Positions 10,012-20,780 of a stretch of 64,000 nucleotides of DNA are shown one piece after another. This DNA comes from Theocolax elegans (taxonomy: Eukaryota > Arthropoda > Insecta > Hymenoptera > Cerocephalidae). The position numbers and the translations under genes are program-made. The notes under the pieces are model-generated. The model was given only the letters and a program-made list of their open reading frames with translations. It ran no database searches and had not been told where the DNA came from. Position 1 is the first letter of the stretch. Every line of letters starts with the position of its first letter. The DNA lies in contig CM047431.1 of assembly GCA_026168455.1 (NCBI GenBank), forward strand, positions 19,890,502-19,954,501. The letters are read 5' to 3'.

Positions 10012-10038
10012 GGGAAGTGGAGTCTAGGGGGGGGGCTT
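10012..10038 (+). promoter_or_regulatory. Polypurine tract
   Basis: A purine-rich run with a stretch of nine or more G (about 10027-10035) directly precedes the 3' LTR. It would prime plus-strand DNA synthesis. Confidence 0.75.
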
Positions 10039-11071
10039 TGTGACGGAAATCGTCACACAATCTATTCACGACGAATAGAGTATTTAAATTGTCGAATTGT
10101 AAGTCGTCGGAGCCTTTCGTATGTCAAGGCCAACCGACGACACTTGTTTATTATTCTACAAATGCACGATTACGCGCGCAATAGTACGTAGGGATGAGAG
10201 CGCGAGTGTGTGTGTGTTCCCCACTCTCATCCCTTTTTCGAAAATTAGGCGATTGCCTAATCAGTATGTCCCGATCCGCCGCTCGAGGCGGATAAACTTA
10301 ACCGGTACCGATCGCGAGAGTTTTTCTGGCTAACAAGGCGCGTGAGGCGTAAGTAAAGCCATCGGTTACCCGGATCGTCCTCGCGAGGTATACCGCGAGT
10401 GACCTGGTGTGTGTTAAGGACGGGAAGTGTTGGTGTGAGTGCGGACGCGGATCGCGAGGCACTCGCCGCGGCACAGGGCCGCCTTCCACCACCGCAGCCG
10501 ACGTCGTCCTCCGTTGCCCAGGAGGACAAAAAGGGACACGGATCGGCTGGGCCATCCACGGGGCGAATCCCGGTAAGTGTAGTTTATACTACCGCGCGTT
10601 CCCCCCTTACCCCGAGTGTATGTGCGTGTGTACATCGGGAGTGTATTCGGGTACGCCGGTACCCGAATAGCGGATATCGGGGTAAAGTCAACCGCAGGCG
10701 AGGATCTCGATCCGGTTGGCTCCCGATACCTCCGCCCGCGCGAAAGAACATTGTCGCGGCACGAGGCCTGGATGGCCAATTGTTAATTAAAATTAAATAA
10801 ATGGTTTAATTATTTTTATTTTAATTAATTGTGTTTATTGTGTTCTCCCCGCTCCCGCCGACATCCTTTAATTTTATAATTCGTGTCGAGGCAAGGAGGA
10901 TCGCCCGAATCCTCCATACCGTACGTCCCAGCGAACTCGCGTTCCTGGCGACAGCCCGCAGTTCGGATAAATTAAATAATTGTGTGCGCGGTATTGGGCA
11001 ACGCGGCCCAACGGTTTATATTAATTACATTAATTAATTAATTTAATCGGGTACGCGAATACCACGTCACA
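10039..11071 (+). repeat. 3' LTR, 1033 bp
   Basis: It starts TGTGACG and ends CGTCACA, perfect 7-bp inverted termini. Its last 77 bp match the window start, and a reverse-oriented relative of 1040 bp lies at 35569-36608. The first 19 bases (TGTGACGGAAATCGTCACA) are themselves an inverted repeat. AATAAA-type signals lie in the AT-rich part near 10795-10850. ORFs on both strands inside are incidental. Confidence 0.95.
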
Positions 11072-11615
11072 AATTATTATACCGTACCTGTGAAAATTGT
11101 AGTCCAAAACCAAGAAATTGACAAACTTTTAAATTATCAACATTAAACATAACCAATAATTGTCACTGGACAGGTTCTGCTACCCGCACTCTTCTCGGCA
11201 AATTAGATGATTGACGACCGTGTAAGATAAAAGATGTCCGTTTAAGATAATGAAAAAGATCACGCGTGTCTCACTCACTCTTTCGTTTTCTCCTATAGCT
11301 CTGTCTCAACTTTTTCGAGTAGACATATATATATATAGGATACGAAAAAGATATCGAAAAATACATAGCCGAGTAAAAGAATTTGACATCTCAGATATTT
11401 ACATGAAGTTTTATTTAAAGTATTACTAAATAATTTATCGGAAACTTAATAAACTGAAAAAATATTAAAAAAGAAATAATATATGATATAAAAAGTTACG
11501 TAAACAGCATATTATATATAAATATTGAAAAATAAAAAACCTGCAGGTGCAGTTAGATGTCTAATAGGTGCTAGCGCTCATTATACCAGCGTTGGTTGCG
11601 CTACCGCGCATCTTG
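11072..11615. other. AT-rich flank, nothing recognised
   Basis: No coding frame or repeat was recognised. A short TA run occurs at about 11326. The bases after the LTR (AATT) may be the target duplication, but its left partner is outside the window. Confidence 0.6.
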
Positions 11616-12770
11616 ATGTTTAAATGGTCATCTTATATATTTATATAATTATCTTCTTGAAAATCATGATAAATGGGGAGGGTCGATAAGGTGGGATTTC
11701 GGCCCAAAGTTAATTCAAGTGAAAATGCTCGAAATGAGTTCTATTATTATCTCCTAGCAATACTAAGACGATTCCACGCTAAACGGACCGCACATCATCA
11801 CCTAGGGCCTCCCAAACTACCCCTTCAAATCACAGCTCTTAATAATGATATTTTGGGGACTATTCGTTACTGGCATAATAATATTGTCTTAAAAACGTAC
11901 TGTGGCATTCATATAAAGTATCTTCACTCTTGGCTATCACTTTCTGCCTTTAAACCCCCTTTGGCCTTCAACAAATCACTGATGGCCTTCAAAAAAATGA
12001 AGACTTTCACAAAATAATCGGCTTTGCGCATGTAATGAGAATAGGCAGTACAAACGGACAGACCATGTATCGCCGTCTTGCTTTCCTCTCTGCATAATTT
12101 GCACCACCCATTACCGACAAGGCCCAGTCATATGATGCCTCAAGTGACCATGTCCCGTGATCATCTGTGGCAGTACCTGACATTGCTACTACTGCTACTG
12201 CATGCATACTTCGTCCAGCCCTTATTATCACAGAACGAAGCATACCTTTTAACTACCTACAGCCAGTAATTTGTTGAAGGCCGTAGGGTGATAGAGCAAA
12301 ATCGATCGCAAATTCGTATACAGGAGACAAAAATACTTTGGAAATCATACAGCACATGTGCAAAGCCGATTACTTTATGAAAGTTTTCATTTTTTGAAGG
12401 CCTTCAGTGATTTGTTGAAGGCCAAAGGAGGTTTAAAGACAGGAAGTGATAGCCAAGAGTGAAGATACTTTACATGAATGCCACAGTACGTGTTTAAGAC
12501 AATATTATTATGCCAGTTACGAATATTCCCCAAAATGTCATTATTAAGAGCTGTGATTTGAAGGGGTAGTTATGGAGACCCTAGGTGATGAAGTGCGTCC
12601 CGTTTAGCGTGGAATCGTCTTAGTATTGCTAGGAGATAATAATAGAACTCATTTCGAGCATTTTCACTTGAATTAACTTTGGGCCGAAATCTCGCCTTAT
12701 CGACCTTCCCCTTTTATCATGATTTTTAAGAAGATAATTATATAAATATACAAGATGAATATTTAAACAT
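11616..12770. mobile_element. Inverted-repeat (foldback) element, 1155 bp
   Basis: Arms of about 418 bp (11616-12033 and 12354-12770) are inverted copies with scattered mismatches. They enclose a 320-bp spacer. Both ends read ATGTTTAAAT inward. No transposase is seen. The ORFs inside (11673-12017 and others) are not supported. The target duplication could not be resolved. Confidence 0.85.
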
Positions 12771-12979
12771 AGATTATACAGATATAATAAAGGATGGAAA
12801 ATTTATGATTGGAAATATATGTTCTAAATTTACGGAATCATCGAAAGAGAATAAACTGAGAAACAGTTATATAGTGAATTTTAAGAAACCATATATATAT
12901 AACTGACTACAAATAACTGATTCAGTTACGAAAACGTCGAAAATTTTAAACTAAAAGAGACTAATATTGCTAGTAATAA

Positions 12980-13880
12980 ATAAACAGTATTTAGGGTATT
13001 TATAGAAACAGAAGAATTGGATCGTAACAGTCAATTAAAACAAGTTTTACGATTTAATCAAATGGACGACGAAATTAATAGAAAAATAATTGGATTACTT
13101 TTGCTTGAAGGGAGAAAAATTGGGCGTAACTAATGTAATCGAGCATAAAATACCAACGGTTGATGATATACCGATTACAGCAAAACTGTATAAGTTTCCG
13201 CACGCACTTAAAAGCGAATTGGATCGACAGCTTGAAAAAATAAGGAACGGAGATATAATCGAACCTTCGAATTCTAATTATACATTTTCGACTTTAAACG
13301 AAAAAACTATAAATGGTCGATACCCGTTACCAAACATTTTCGTTATTATAGATTGAATTGGAGAATCATGTTTTTACATTATTAGATCTTTGTCAAGGAT
13401 TTTTGCAAGTACCACCCGAAAAAAAAATAGTTATATAACGGTCTTTTCTTTATCATTCGGGTTGTTTCAATTTAAAATAATGCCAATGGGATTTTGCAAT
13501 TCACCAGCCACTTTTCACCGAATAAATAGACCGAGTATTTGAAGGAAAAGAAATACTTTTATTTTCAGAAGATGCAGTGATTTATGGAAACATCGAGGAA
13601 CATAATCAGAATTTAAAACGCTTTTAAAACGATTACGAGCAGCAAACTTGAAATTACAGCCAGATAAGTGCGAATTTGTAAAGAAAAAGTCGTATACTTT
13701 GGGTATGTGCTCAGTCAAGAAGGAGTTAAGCCTAATCCGTAGAAGTTGGAAGTAGTTAAAAAATTTTCTACGCCTAAAACAGCTAAAAATATTCGACAAT
13801 TTTTGGACCTTGTCAGATATTATAGTCGAATTATATCGACTTTTTCAGGCATAGCCAAACCTTTAAGCAACTTATGAAAG
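12980..13880 (+). pseudogene. Reverse transcriptase remnant
   Basis: The frame 13090-13356 holds the RT N-terminal signature (GDIIEPSNSNY, then NGRYPLPN). Frames further on carry FGLFQFKIMPMGFCNSPATF, the gypsy palm motif, and an RKxxTP-like thumb and connection. The YxDD box is ruined (FRRCSDL in its place). Multiple frameshifts and stops occur. Confidence 0.8.
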
Positions 13881-13984
13881 AACGATGTTCCATTCCTATG
13901 GACCAAAGAAGTGCAAAATGATTCATTGAAAGAGAAATTATGTAAACAGCCTATTTTGTAAATAGCGCGCTTTAAATATCGTTC

Positions 13985-14330
13985 ATAGTAACCTACGACG
14001 CTAGTGGAACAGTCATCGGCGCTATATCATCACAAGACGTGATTGGAAAAGATAAACCAATTGGTTATGTTTCGCGAGTGCTCAATAAATCGGACCAAAA
14101 ATATGATACGTATTCAAGAGAAGCTCTAACAGTTTTATACACCGTCACTCAATTTAGACCTTATTTATGGAGGATAAATGGAGAATCAAACTTAACGCAA
14201 ATAATTTCGACATCTTGTATAAGGCAGGTAAAACCAACATAAATGCTGATGCATTGTTATGGATCCCTATAGAGGAGTTGATCTATGCTGTGCAATCGTG
14301 CAATCGAGCAGGAAAAATAAGCGCCTATCT
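13985..14330 (+). pseudogene. RNase H remnant
   Basis: TYDASGTVIGAI and YSREALTVLY match the first and second RNase H blocks of gypsy elements. KAGKTNINADAL near 14225-14260 is the C-terminal block. The frame 14039-14242 covers the middle. A deletion removes the TDH block between these parts. Confidence 0.8.
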
Positions 14331-14436
14331 ATCGGGATAAACGTACTATGAAACCCAACAAACCTAGGAAAATTGAGAAAAAAAGTGAAAGTTTACCTAC
14401 GATACTCGAGGGTCAGGACAGATTCGAAATTTACTA

Positions 14437-15116
14437 ACAAGGAGAGTTCACACCCTCTGGAAAACGGATCCTTACCAAACTCTAGGATATAATTTCTACT
14501 TTAAAATCATGCAGAAAGCCGGAGTTTTAATTTCCAATGGCCATTTTTACGATAAATATAAGCAAATAATGAAAAATCTCGCCGAAAAAACCGTTGAGTT
14601 TGAACGCTTATAACTCAGAAACAATTAAAGATGTACGTATAAACTAAATTTTAAAAGAAAGCTGAGATCGAGTAGATACGTTTAAAAAAAAAAGAAGCTC
14701 AAATATTTTACTATGGTCAAAAGTTATGGGAGAAATAAGAATTGGACGAAATTTTGGGCTAAAAAAATCATTAAATAGTAACTTTAAATTTTCGATAAAA
14801 TTTTGGCTAATTCTTATTTCTCCCATAACTTTTGACCATAGTAAAATATTTGAGCTTCCTTTTTTTTTAAAACATATTTACTCGATCTCAGCTTTTTTTT
14901 AAAATTTAGTTTATACGTACATCTTTAATTGTTTCTGAGTTATAAGCGTTCAAACTCAACGGTTTTTTCGGCGAGATTTTTCATTATTTGCTTATATCTA
15001 TCGTAAAAATGGCCATTGGACACTAAAACTCCGGCTTTCTGCATGATTTTATAGTAGAAATTATATCCTAGAGTTTGGTAAGGATCCGTTTTCCAGAGGG
15101 TGTGACCGCTCCTTGT
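14437..15116. mobile_element. Palindromic element, 680 bp, ACAAGG termini (copy A)
   Basis: Two arms of about 330 bp form an almost spacer-free inverted repeat, beginning ACAAGG and ending CCTTGT. It sits in the RNase H-integrase interval of the decayed gypsy pol. It shares sequence blocks, ends and length with 16667-17345. No protein is encoded. Confidence 0.85.
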
Positions 15117-15629
15117 AAGACTAAAGTTATGAATTACCGATTTTTGAAGAAGAAATAAGCGAAGGAGCATTAAGTGCACAATAATGAATTCGAGGAATCC
15201 GTCTTAGATGAGCAAGATGCATTAATTAATAGCCAGCAAACAAAGGCAAATAATTTGTCGAAACTCGCGAGCAATAATTTATGCGAAGGACATTTATTTA
15301 TTTTTATTTTATTACCACAACAGGTATACCCCTAGAAATAGGATCGCAAAAGCTGTCGGAATGTTTACAATTATCTCATGTTTCCGATTTAATACCGATA
15401 TTGGTGAAGTGAAAGTTATTAATAAAAATAGCAAATTCCAAGTCGCAGTAGCGCTTCGGACAGCGATGCGACTAAGCAGATCAGAAATAATTAAAAATAT
15501 GTCCACAGCGTTACAAATAATTTAAAACATTGTTGTTAAGGAAAATATGCGATCGATCAGTAGTAGGTAAATCGAAAACGTATCCTGGGTAGAAATATTA
15601 AAACGAGTACGCCGAATTTTCCGAGGAAT

Positions 15630-15882
15630 TGATGTAAAAATCATTATTTGTTTAGGAATAATCAATTACGTCGCGGAGAACGATCGCGAAAGAATAATAA
15701 AAGAATTGCACGAAACTGCTGTAGGGGGACACAAATAAGTGACAAAAACCTATTGTCGTGTAAAACAATGTTACTATTGGGAAGATATAAAAAGAGATGT
15801 TTGAAATTTTATGCGTCATTGCTTAACTTGTCAATTAAAAAATTTGGTAAGTGTTAAAATAAAGCAGCGTATGATTATTACT
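15630..15882 (+). pseudogene. Integrase HHCC zinc-domain remnant
   Basis: ELHETAVGGHK supplies the two His and FMRHCLTCQL the two Cys, with YYWEDIK between, as in gypsy integrases. There are stops and frame changes. The sequence runs into the insert at 15883. Confidence 0.75.
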
Positions 15883-16459
15883 AAATTAATTAATATTTTT
15901 ATCGATCTTACAGTCAATAACAAATTAAACATATGGGCAGTCAGATTGCCCCTATTTATAATCACCTTTGAAGAATCTATAAAAATAAAAATAAAAATAT
16001 AAAATTAAAAATTAAAAACTCTAACTGAAAATAAAATAAAATATTAATAAAGCAATCTGACTGCCCCCCTGCAACAAAAATCTACTCACCCCAAATATGT
16101 TGTCCGATGTTTCGAGCTCGCTGCTGCTCCTCATCAAGGACTGAAATGAAAAACTATTCCACACCGATATTTATACCTTCAAAATAGATAGATTTTTGAT
16201 GATTTTTGATTTTTGTGAGTAGATTTTTGGTGCAGGGGGGCAGTCAGATTGCTTTATTAATAATTTGTTTTATTTTCAGTTACAGTTTTTAATTTTTTAT
16301 TTTTTATTTTTATTTTTATTTTTATAGATTCTTCGGGGGTGATTATAAGTAGGGGCAATCTGACTGTCCATATATTTAATTTGTTATTGACTATAAGACC
16401 GATAAAAATATTAATTAATTTAGTTCTACTACAGTTGACATAAGTAATATTTTATTAAT
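15883..16459. mobile_element. 577-bp insert with inverted arms and 12-bp flanking repeats
   Basis: ATGATTATTACT occurs at 15871-15882 and 16460-16471, directly flanking the insert like a target-site duplication. Inverted arms run about 15883-16089 and 16215-16425, with GTCAGATTGCCCC-type blocks. The integrase reading resumes on the other side. No ORF is supported. The class is unknown. Confidence 0.75.
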
Positions 16460-16562
16460 ATGATTATTACTGATACACCTCAAACAGTTATGGATAAAAT
16501 TTCGATAAATATTCTATAACCATTCCCAAAATCTCGCAATAATCATAATAATGTGCTCACTA
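16460..16562 (+). pseudogene. Integrase core fragment with first catalytic-Asp motif
   Basis: A short frame contains PQTVMDKISIDI, resembling the strand that carries the first catalytic Asp of gypsy integrases. It is bounded left by the 577-bp insert and right by the TA-flanked element; the rest of the core resumes at 18265. Confidence 0.6.
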
Positions 16563-16666
16563 CACTGAAAAAAATTCCGGATACACGTTATCCTCAGTTC
16601 ATAATTTTACCGGTAGATAATGTGACCATCGCTCAAAAGCGATGAGTGTCTGCTGTTTGGACACTG

Positions 16667-17345
16667 ACAAGGGGAGTACATGACCTCCGGGAAACGGATC
16701 TCATCCTAACTTTGGTATGTCTTTTATAATATAAAAATATGAAGAAAGCCAACTTATCTCTTGCCAATGGCCACTTTTACGGAAGTTATTCGATATCCAA
16801 TAATAATAGCTGTAAAAAGTACTTCCAATTCGGTCGCTTATAGCTCAAAAACAAATAATGATAAACAATCGAACCAAAAACCAGAAGAAAGTTGAGTTCA
16901 AGTAGATATGGTTTGAAAAAAAAGAAGCTCAAATTGCTTAATTTGAAGCAAAATTATGAAGAAAATAAGAAATTGAAGACTATTAGGCCAAAAGAAGCAA
17001 TAAATTTTTCATATTAAATTTTGGCTTAATAATCTTCAATTTCTTATTTTCTTCATAATTTTGCTTCATATTAAGCAATTTGAGCTTCTTTTTTTTCAAA
17101 CCATATCTATTTGAACTCAATTTTCTTCTGGTTTTTGATTCGATTGTATATTATTATTTGTTTCTGAATTATAAGCAACCGAATTGGAAGTACTTTTTAT
17201 TGCTATTATTATTGGATGTCGAATAACTTCCGTAAAAGTGGCCATTGGCAAGAGATAAGTTGGCTTTCTTCATATTTTTATATTATAAAAGACATACCAA
17301 AGTTAGAATGAGATCCGTTTCCCGGAGGTCATGTTCTTCCCTTGT
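16667..17345. mobile_element. Palindromic element, 679 bp, ACAAGG termini (copy C)
   Basis: Inverted arms of about 335 bp with almost no spacer begin ACAAGGGGAG and end CCCTTGT. It is related to the 680-bp element at 14437-15116 by shared ends, a GGCCA-TTTTAC block, an AAGCTCAAAT block and length. The two copies have diverged from each other more than their own arms have. Confidence 0.85.
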
Positions 17346-17740
17346 GAGTCTCTTTGAAAAAGACAACGACTGACTATTTCGGTGAGGTTATAGTTTGTTT
17401 AATTTTATCGGACAATATTTAATCATCGCGTACTACTTATATGAATTTAGTTTTTGTTAATACATTAGTCATTATAAATGTATTAAATTAAAAATTAACG
17501 CGAATTATGACTGCGGTTTAGAAGATTTTCTAATTGAATTCAAATGTTCGTACTTATTGGATGAATTAGAAACTAAGTATAAACTTAAAGTATTTTGTCA
17601 ATATGAAAACATTATTAATTCTCATTATTATTTCAAATTAGTGCACATATATTAACTTTTAAAACTACTAATTAAAACTATTACATGTTTTTAATGCAAC
17701 AAATAATTTATTACTTATCATTATATACATAGATAGTGGC

Positions 17741-17977
17741 GTGCATGATGGTAACTTATACCATTTAAACAGCTCAGAAATATTTTCCATCCTTAAAAAC
17801 CATCCACAAGAAAAAGTCCTTCAATTAATTTCAAATTTATTTTACAAAAAAGGCTATATTGTTACAACCGATAACAGAATGAAGCTTTATAAGTATGAAG
17901 AGCTACCATTAATTTCGCCTTGTTTATATTTTCAAAAAGATGAAAAATGTTTTATTGCAACAAGATATGTATTGTAA
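17741..17977 (+). CDS. Hypothetical 78-residue ORF in the TA-flanked element
   Basis: I do not recognise this product. Composition is protein-like (balanced hydrophobic and charged residues, several Leu/Ile pairs) and there are TAA stops after it. It lies between the palindrome and the right terminus of the TA-flanked element. It could be a fragment of the element's own protein or a chance frame in AT-rich DNA. Confidence 0.25.
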   Translation: MHDGNLYHLNSSEIFSILKNHPQEKVLQLISNLFYKKGYIVTTDNRMKLYKYEELPLISPCLYFQKDEKCFIATRYVL

Positions 17978-18264
17978 TAACTAAAATTATTATTACATTA
18001 TTTACGATGTTCTAATTACTTAATTATTATTTTAACTAGGATGAAATTAAATCAATAAGTGAAAATGGTAGCCGCGTATATTTTATAAATTGTATATTGC
18101 CCATATTATATAATATTGACTATTCGAGAGCATCAGGATAATCAGTATCTGAACCTCCAAGAACAATCTTTGACATTAAGAGAGACATTCTTTACTTGCC
18201 ACCGTGGTGGCGCTAGTTGTACTAATAATAGAGTAACCTGTGTGTGGGATTTTTTTTCAGTGTA

Positions 18265-19012
18265 TACAATGTACCTTTTCTAAATATTATTTAGCCATAC
18301 CATTAGTGAATGCAACAACGGCTTCCATTGCCGACGCGTTAATACGACGTTTTATCTGTATATTCGGAATTCCAAGAGTTTTATTATTAGTTAGAGGTTT
18401 GATTTTTTTAAGTAATTTAATAAGACGAGTGCGAAGATATTTAGAATAAAACACGTACACGCGGCGAGCTATAGGCTTCAAAGTAATGGACAAATGGAGC
18501 GTATGCACTCAAGTATAGCGAAATACTTAAAGGTTATGATCGAAAGGATTATGCCTGAGACGATTATTTGGAATTAGCGACTTTCAGTTTTAATATAATG
18601 ACGCATGAGAGTCATCAATTTACTCCATATGAACTAGTGTTTGGAAAATTAGCTCGTTTACCTTCTAATGAACCTTTAGACTCGAGTGAAAAATTACCGT
18701 TATATGAAGACTACATGACTAACTTAAGTAGTCGTTTGCATAATATTCAAGAAATTGCACGCGAAAAATCAATTACCTCTAAACAAAAAACAAAATTTTA
18801 TTATGATAGAATGGCAAATCATAAAGAATTTCGTACGGGAGATATTAAAAGGAGGAACAACTTATAAATTAGGCGATCAATATGCAAGGCCTCATAAGAT
18901 ACTCGAAGTGATAAATAATAAAGGAAATATAAGGGTTTCTATGCCCAGAAATAAGACACAAGTCGTACATCTAAATCAGTTGAGATTTTCATACACAGAT
19001 TCGACCGATTGA
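18265..19012 (+). pseudogene. Integrase core and C-terminal domain remnant (copy 1)
   Basis: The core continues with FSKYYLAIPLVNATTAS and a degenerate second-Asp region in which the DQG motif is lost. The frame at 18568-18867 has the FSFN...THESHQFTPYEL stretch typical of gypsy integrases. 18755-19012 has the C-terminal YKLGDQYARPHKILEV module. Frameshifts separate the parts. Confidence 0.8.
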
Positions 19013-19433
19013 AAAGAGGAATAGATGTTGCAAAATGAGTAATTATCCACTAATAATAATTAAACAACTACATGACGAATCGCAATATCACTTGAAAAGT
19101 ATTTAAGTACAATGGTCAATCATGATTACTTTGTAATCAATCCGTAAATATTAATTCATTTTCCGACATAAACTCTTTGGGCTATTATTACTTATATATA
19201 ATTAATATAGCCCCGTTGTTCGATAACTCCGTAGCCCCGAGATCGCGATACTAGCTGCAGCGGGCGGCGCACAGTGGGCTGAAAAAAAATCGTGTTTCAA
19301 AAATACCGATACCACTCAGTTTTCATCGTACATGCACCAAATTTTAACCATAGGTAGCTTTTGATATAGGAAATTGGTATCCGCGTCCCTAGCATCGATA
19401 TCAGATGTTCTAATAGGTATAAAAAATGATATA
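19013..19433. other. 3' flank of the decayed gypsy pol
   Basis: Non-coding, AT-rich, with a GC-richer block near 19210-19270. It is repeated at about 20360-20780. It may include env-less 3' UTR or LTR sequence; LTR ends were not identified. Confidence 0.4.
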
Positions 19434-19610
19434 CAGTGCCAGTCACTTACTTTTACCCCCCCCTGGAGCAAAATAGGATAAAGTTTAAAGTTTTGTATCT
19501 TTGAAAGAGATCATCGTACAAAAACCAGTCGGAGACCATTTGAAAGCTTATTTTAATACCTTTCGATTGGCCTAAGTCACTTATAAAAAATACTATTTTT
19601 TGAAACTATT
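19434..19610. mobile_element. Truncated left arm of the TA-flanked palindrome
   Basis: These 177 bp match the first 177 bp of the element at 20781 and stop at the tandem-duplication junction. Confidence 0.9.
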
Positions 19611-20359
19611 ATATACAAGTACCTTTTCTAAATATATTTAGCCATACCATTAGTGAATGCAACAACGGCTTCCATTGCCGACGCGTTAATACGACGTTTT
19701 ATCTGTATATTCGGAATTCCAAGAGTTTTATTATTAGTTAGAGGTTTGATTTTTTTAAGTAATTTAATAAGACGAGTGCGAAGATATTTAGAATAAAACA
19801 CGTACACGCGGCGAGCTATAGGCTTCAAAGTAATGGACAAATGGAGCGTATGCACTCAAGTATAGCGAAATACTTAAAGGTTATGATCGAAAGGATTATG
19901 CCTGAGACGATTATTTGGAATTAGCGACTTTCAGTTTTAATATAATGACGCATGAGAGTCATCAATTTACTCCATATGAACTAGTGTTTGGAAAATTAGC
20001 TCGTTTACCTTCTAATGAACCTTTAGACTCGAGTGAAAAATTACCGTTATATGAAGACTACATGACTAACTTAAGTAGTCGTTTGCATAATATTCAAGAA
20101 ATTGCACGCGAAAAATCAATTACCTCTAAACAAAAAACAAAATTTTATTATGATAGAATGGCAAATCATAAAGAATTTCGTACGGGAGATATTAAAAGGA
20201 GGAACAACTTATAAATTAGGCGATCAATATGCAAGGCCTCATAAGATACTCGAAGTGATAAATAATAAAGGAAATATAAGGGTTTCTATGCCCAGAAATA
20301 AGACACAAGTCGTACATCTAAATCAGTTGAGATTTTCATACACAGATTCGACCGATTGA
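19611..20359 (+). pseudogene. Integrase core and C-terminal domain remnant (copy 2)
   Basis: This is the duplicate of 18265-19012. Frames 19915-20214 and 20102-20359 give the same proteins as the first copy. Confidence 0.85.
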
Positions 20360-20780
20360 AAAGAGGAATAGATGTTGCAAAATGAGTAATTATCCACTAA
20401 TAATAATTAAACAACTACATGACGAATCGCAATATCACTTGAAAAGTATTTAAGTACAATGGTCAATCATGATTACTTTGTAATCAATCCGTAAATATTA
20501 ATTCATTTTCCGACATAAACTCTTTGGGCTATTATTACTTATATATAATTAATATAGCCCCGTTGTTCGATAACTCCGTAGCCCCGAGATCGCGATACTA
20601 GCTGCAGCGGGCGGCGCACAGTGGGCTGAAAAAAAATCGTGTTTCAAAAATACCGATACCACTCAGTTTTCATCGTACATGCACCAAATTTTAACCATAG
20701 GTAGCTTTTGATATAGGAAATTGGTATCCGCGTCCCTAGCATCGATATCAGATGTTCTAATAGGTATAAAAAATGATATA

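Larger units (their letters stand above)
1..11071 (+). mobile_element. Ty3/gypsy LTR retrotransposon, nearly full length, defective
   Basis: The end of a 5' LTR, a primer-binding site, leader, gag, protease, RT, RNase H, integrase remnants, a polypurine tract and a complete 3' LTR lie in canonical order. The first 77 bases match the last 77 bases of the 3' LTR. The tRNA-Arg-type primer site recalls the mdg1/412 group of insect gypsy elements, and no env is seen. The element cannot be autonomous: gag is frameshifted and internally duplicated, the protease frame has a stop, and the integrase core is deleted. The close match of the visible LTR ends suggests a fairly recent insertion. Only 77 bases of the 5' LTR are available for that comparison. 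Confidence 0.96.
16563..18262. mobile_element. TA-flanked terminal-inverted-repeat element, 1700 bp
   Basis: CACTGAAAAAAATTCC at 16563 is mirrored by an inverse copy ending CAGTG at 18262, with further weaker matching over about 30 bp. TA dinucleotides flank it at 16561-16562 and 18263-18264. Removing the element and one TA rejoins the interrupted integrase frame. This is typical of Tc1/mariner-type insertion. Inside are a palindromic element (16667-17345) and a 78-codon ORF, but no transposase was recognised. Confidence 0.75.
12980..19012 (+). mobile_element. Second gypsy-type pol, heavily decayed and interrupted
   Basis: RT, RNase H, integrase zinc, core and C-terminal segments appear in order on the + strand, in many frames. 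The sequence resembles the gypsy/17.6 branch rather than the element at the window start. Interruptions are a palindrome (14437-15116), an insert (15883-16459) and a TA-flanked element (16563-18262). The LTRs are not confidently seen. The 3' part is duplicated at 19611-20957. Confidence 0.85.

Noticed and set aside
10257..10800. ORFs of 85-133 codons inside the 3' LTR and their mirror images in the solo LTR (35866-36388)
   Set aside because: They fall on both strands of a GC-rich LTR segment, and LTRs of this group are not known to code; no motif recognised.
11673..12017. 114-codon ORF as a transposase fragment
   Set aside because: It lies entirely in one inverted arm, has no DDE-type motif, and its mirror arm does not preserve the frame.
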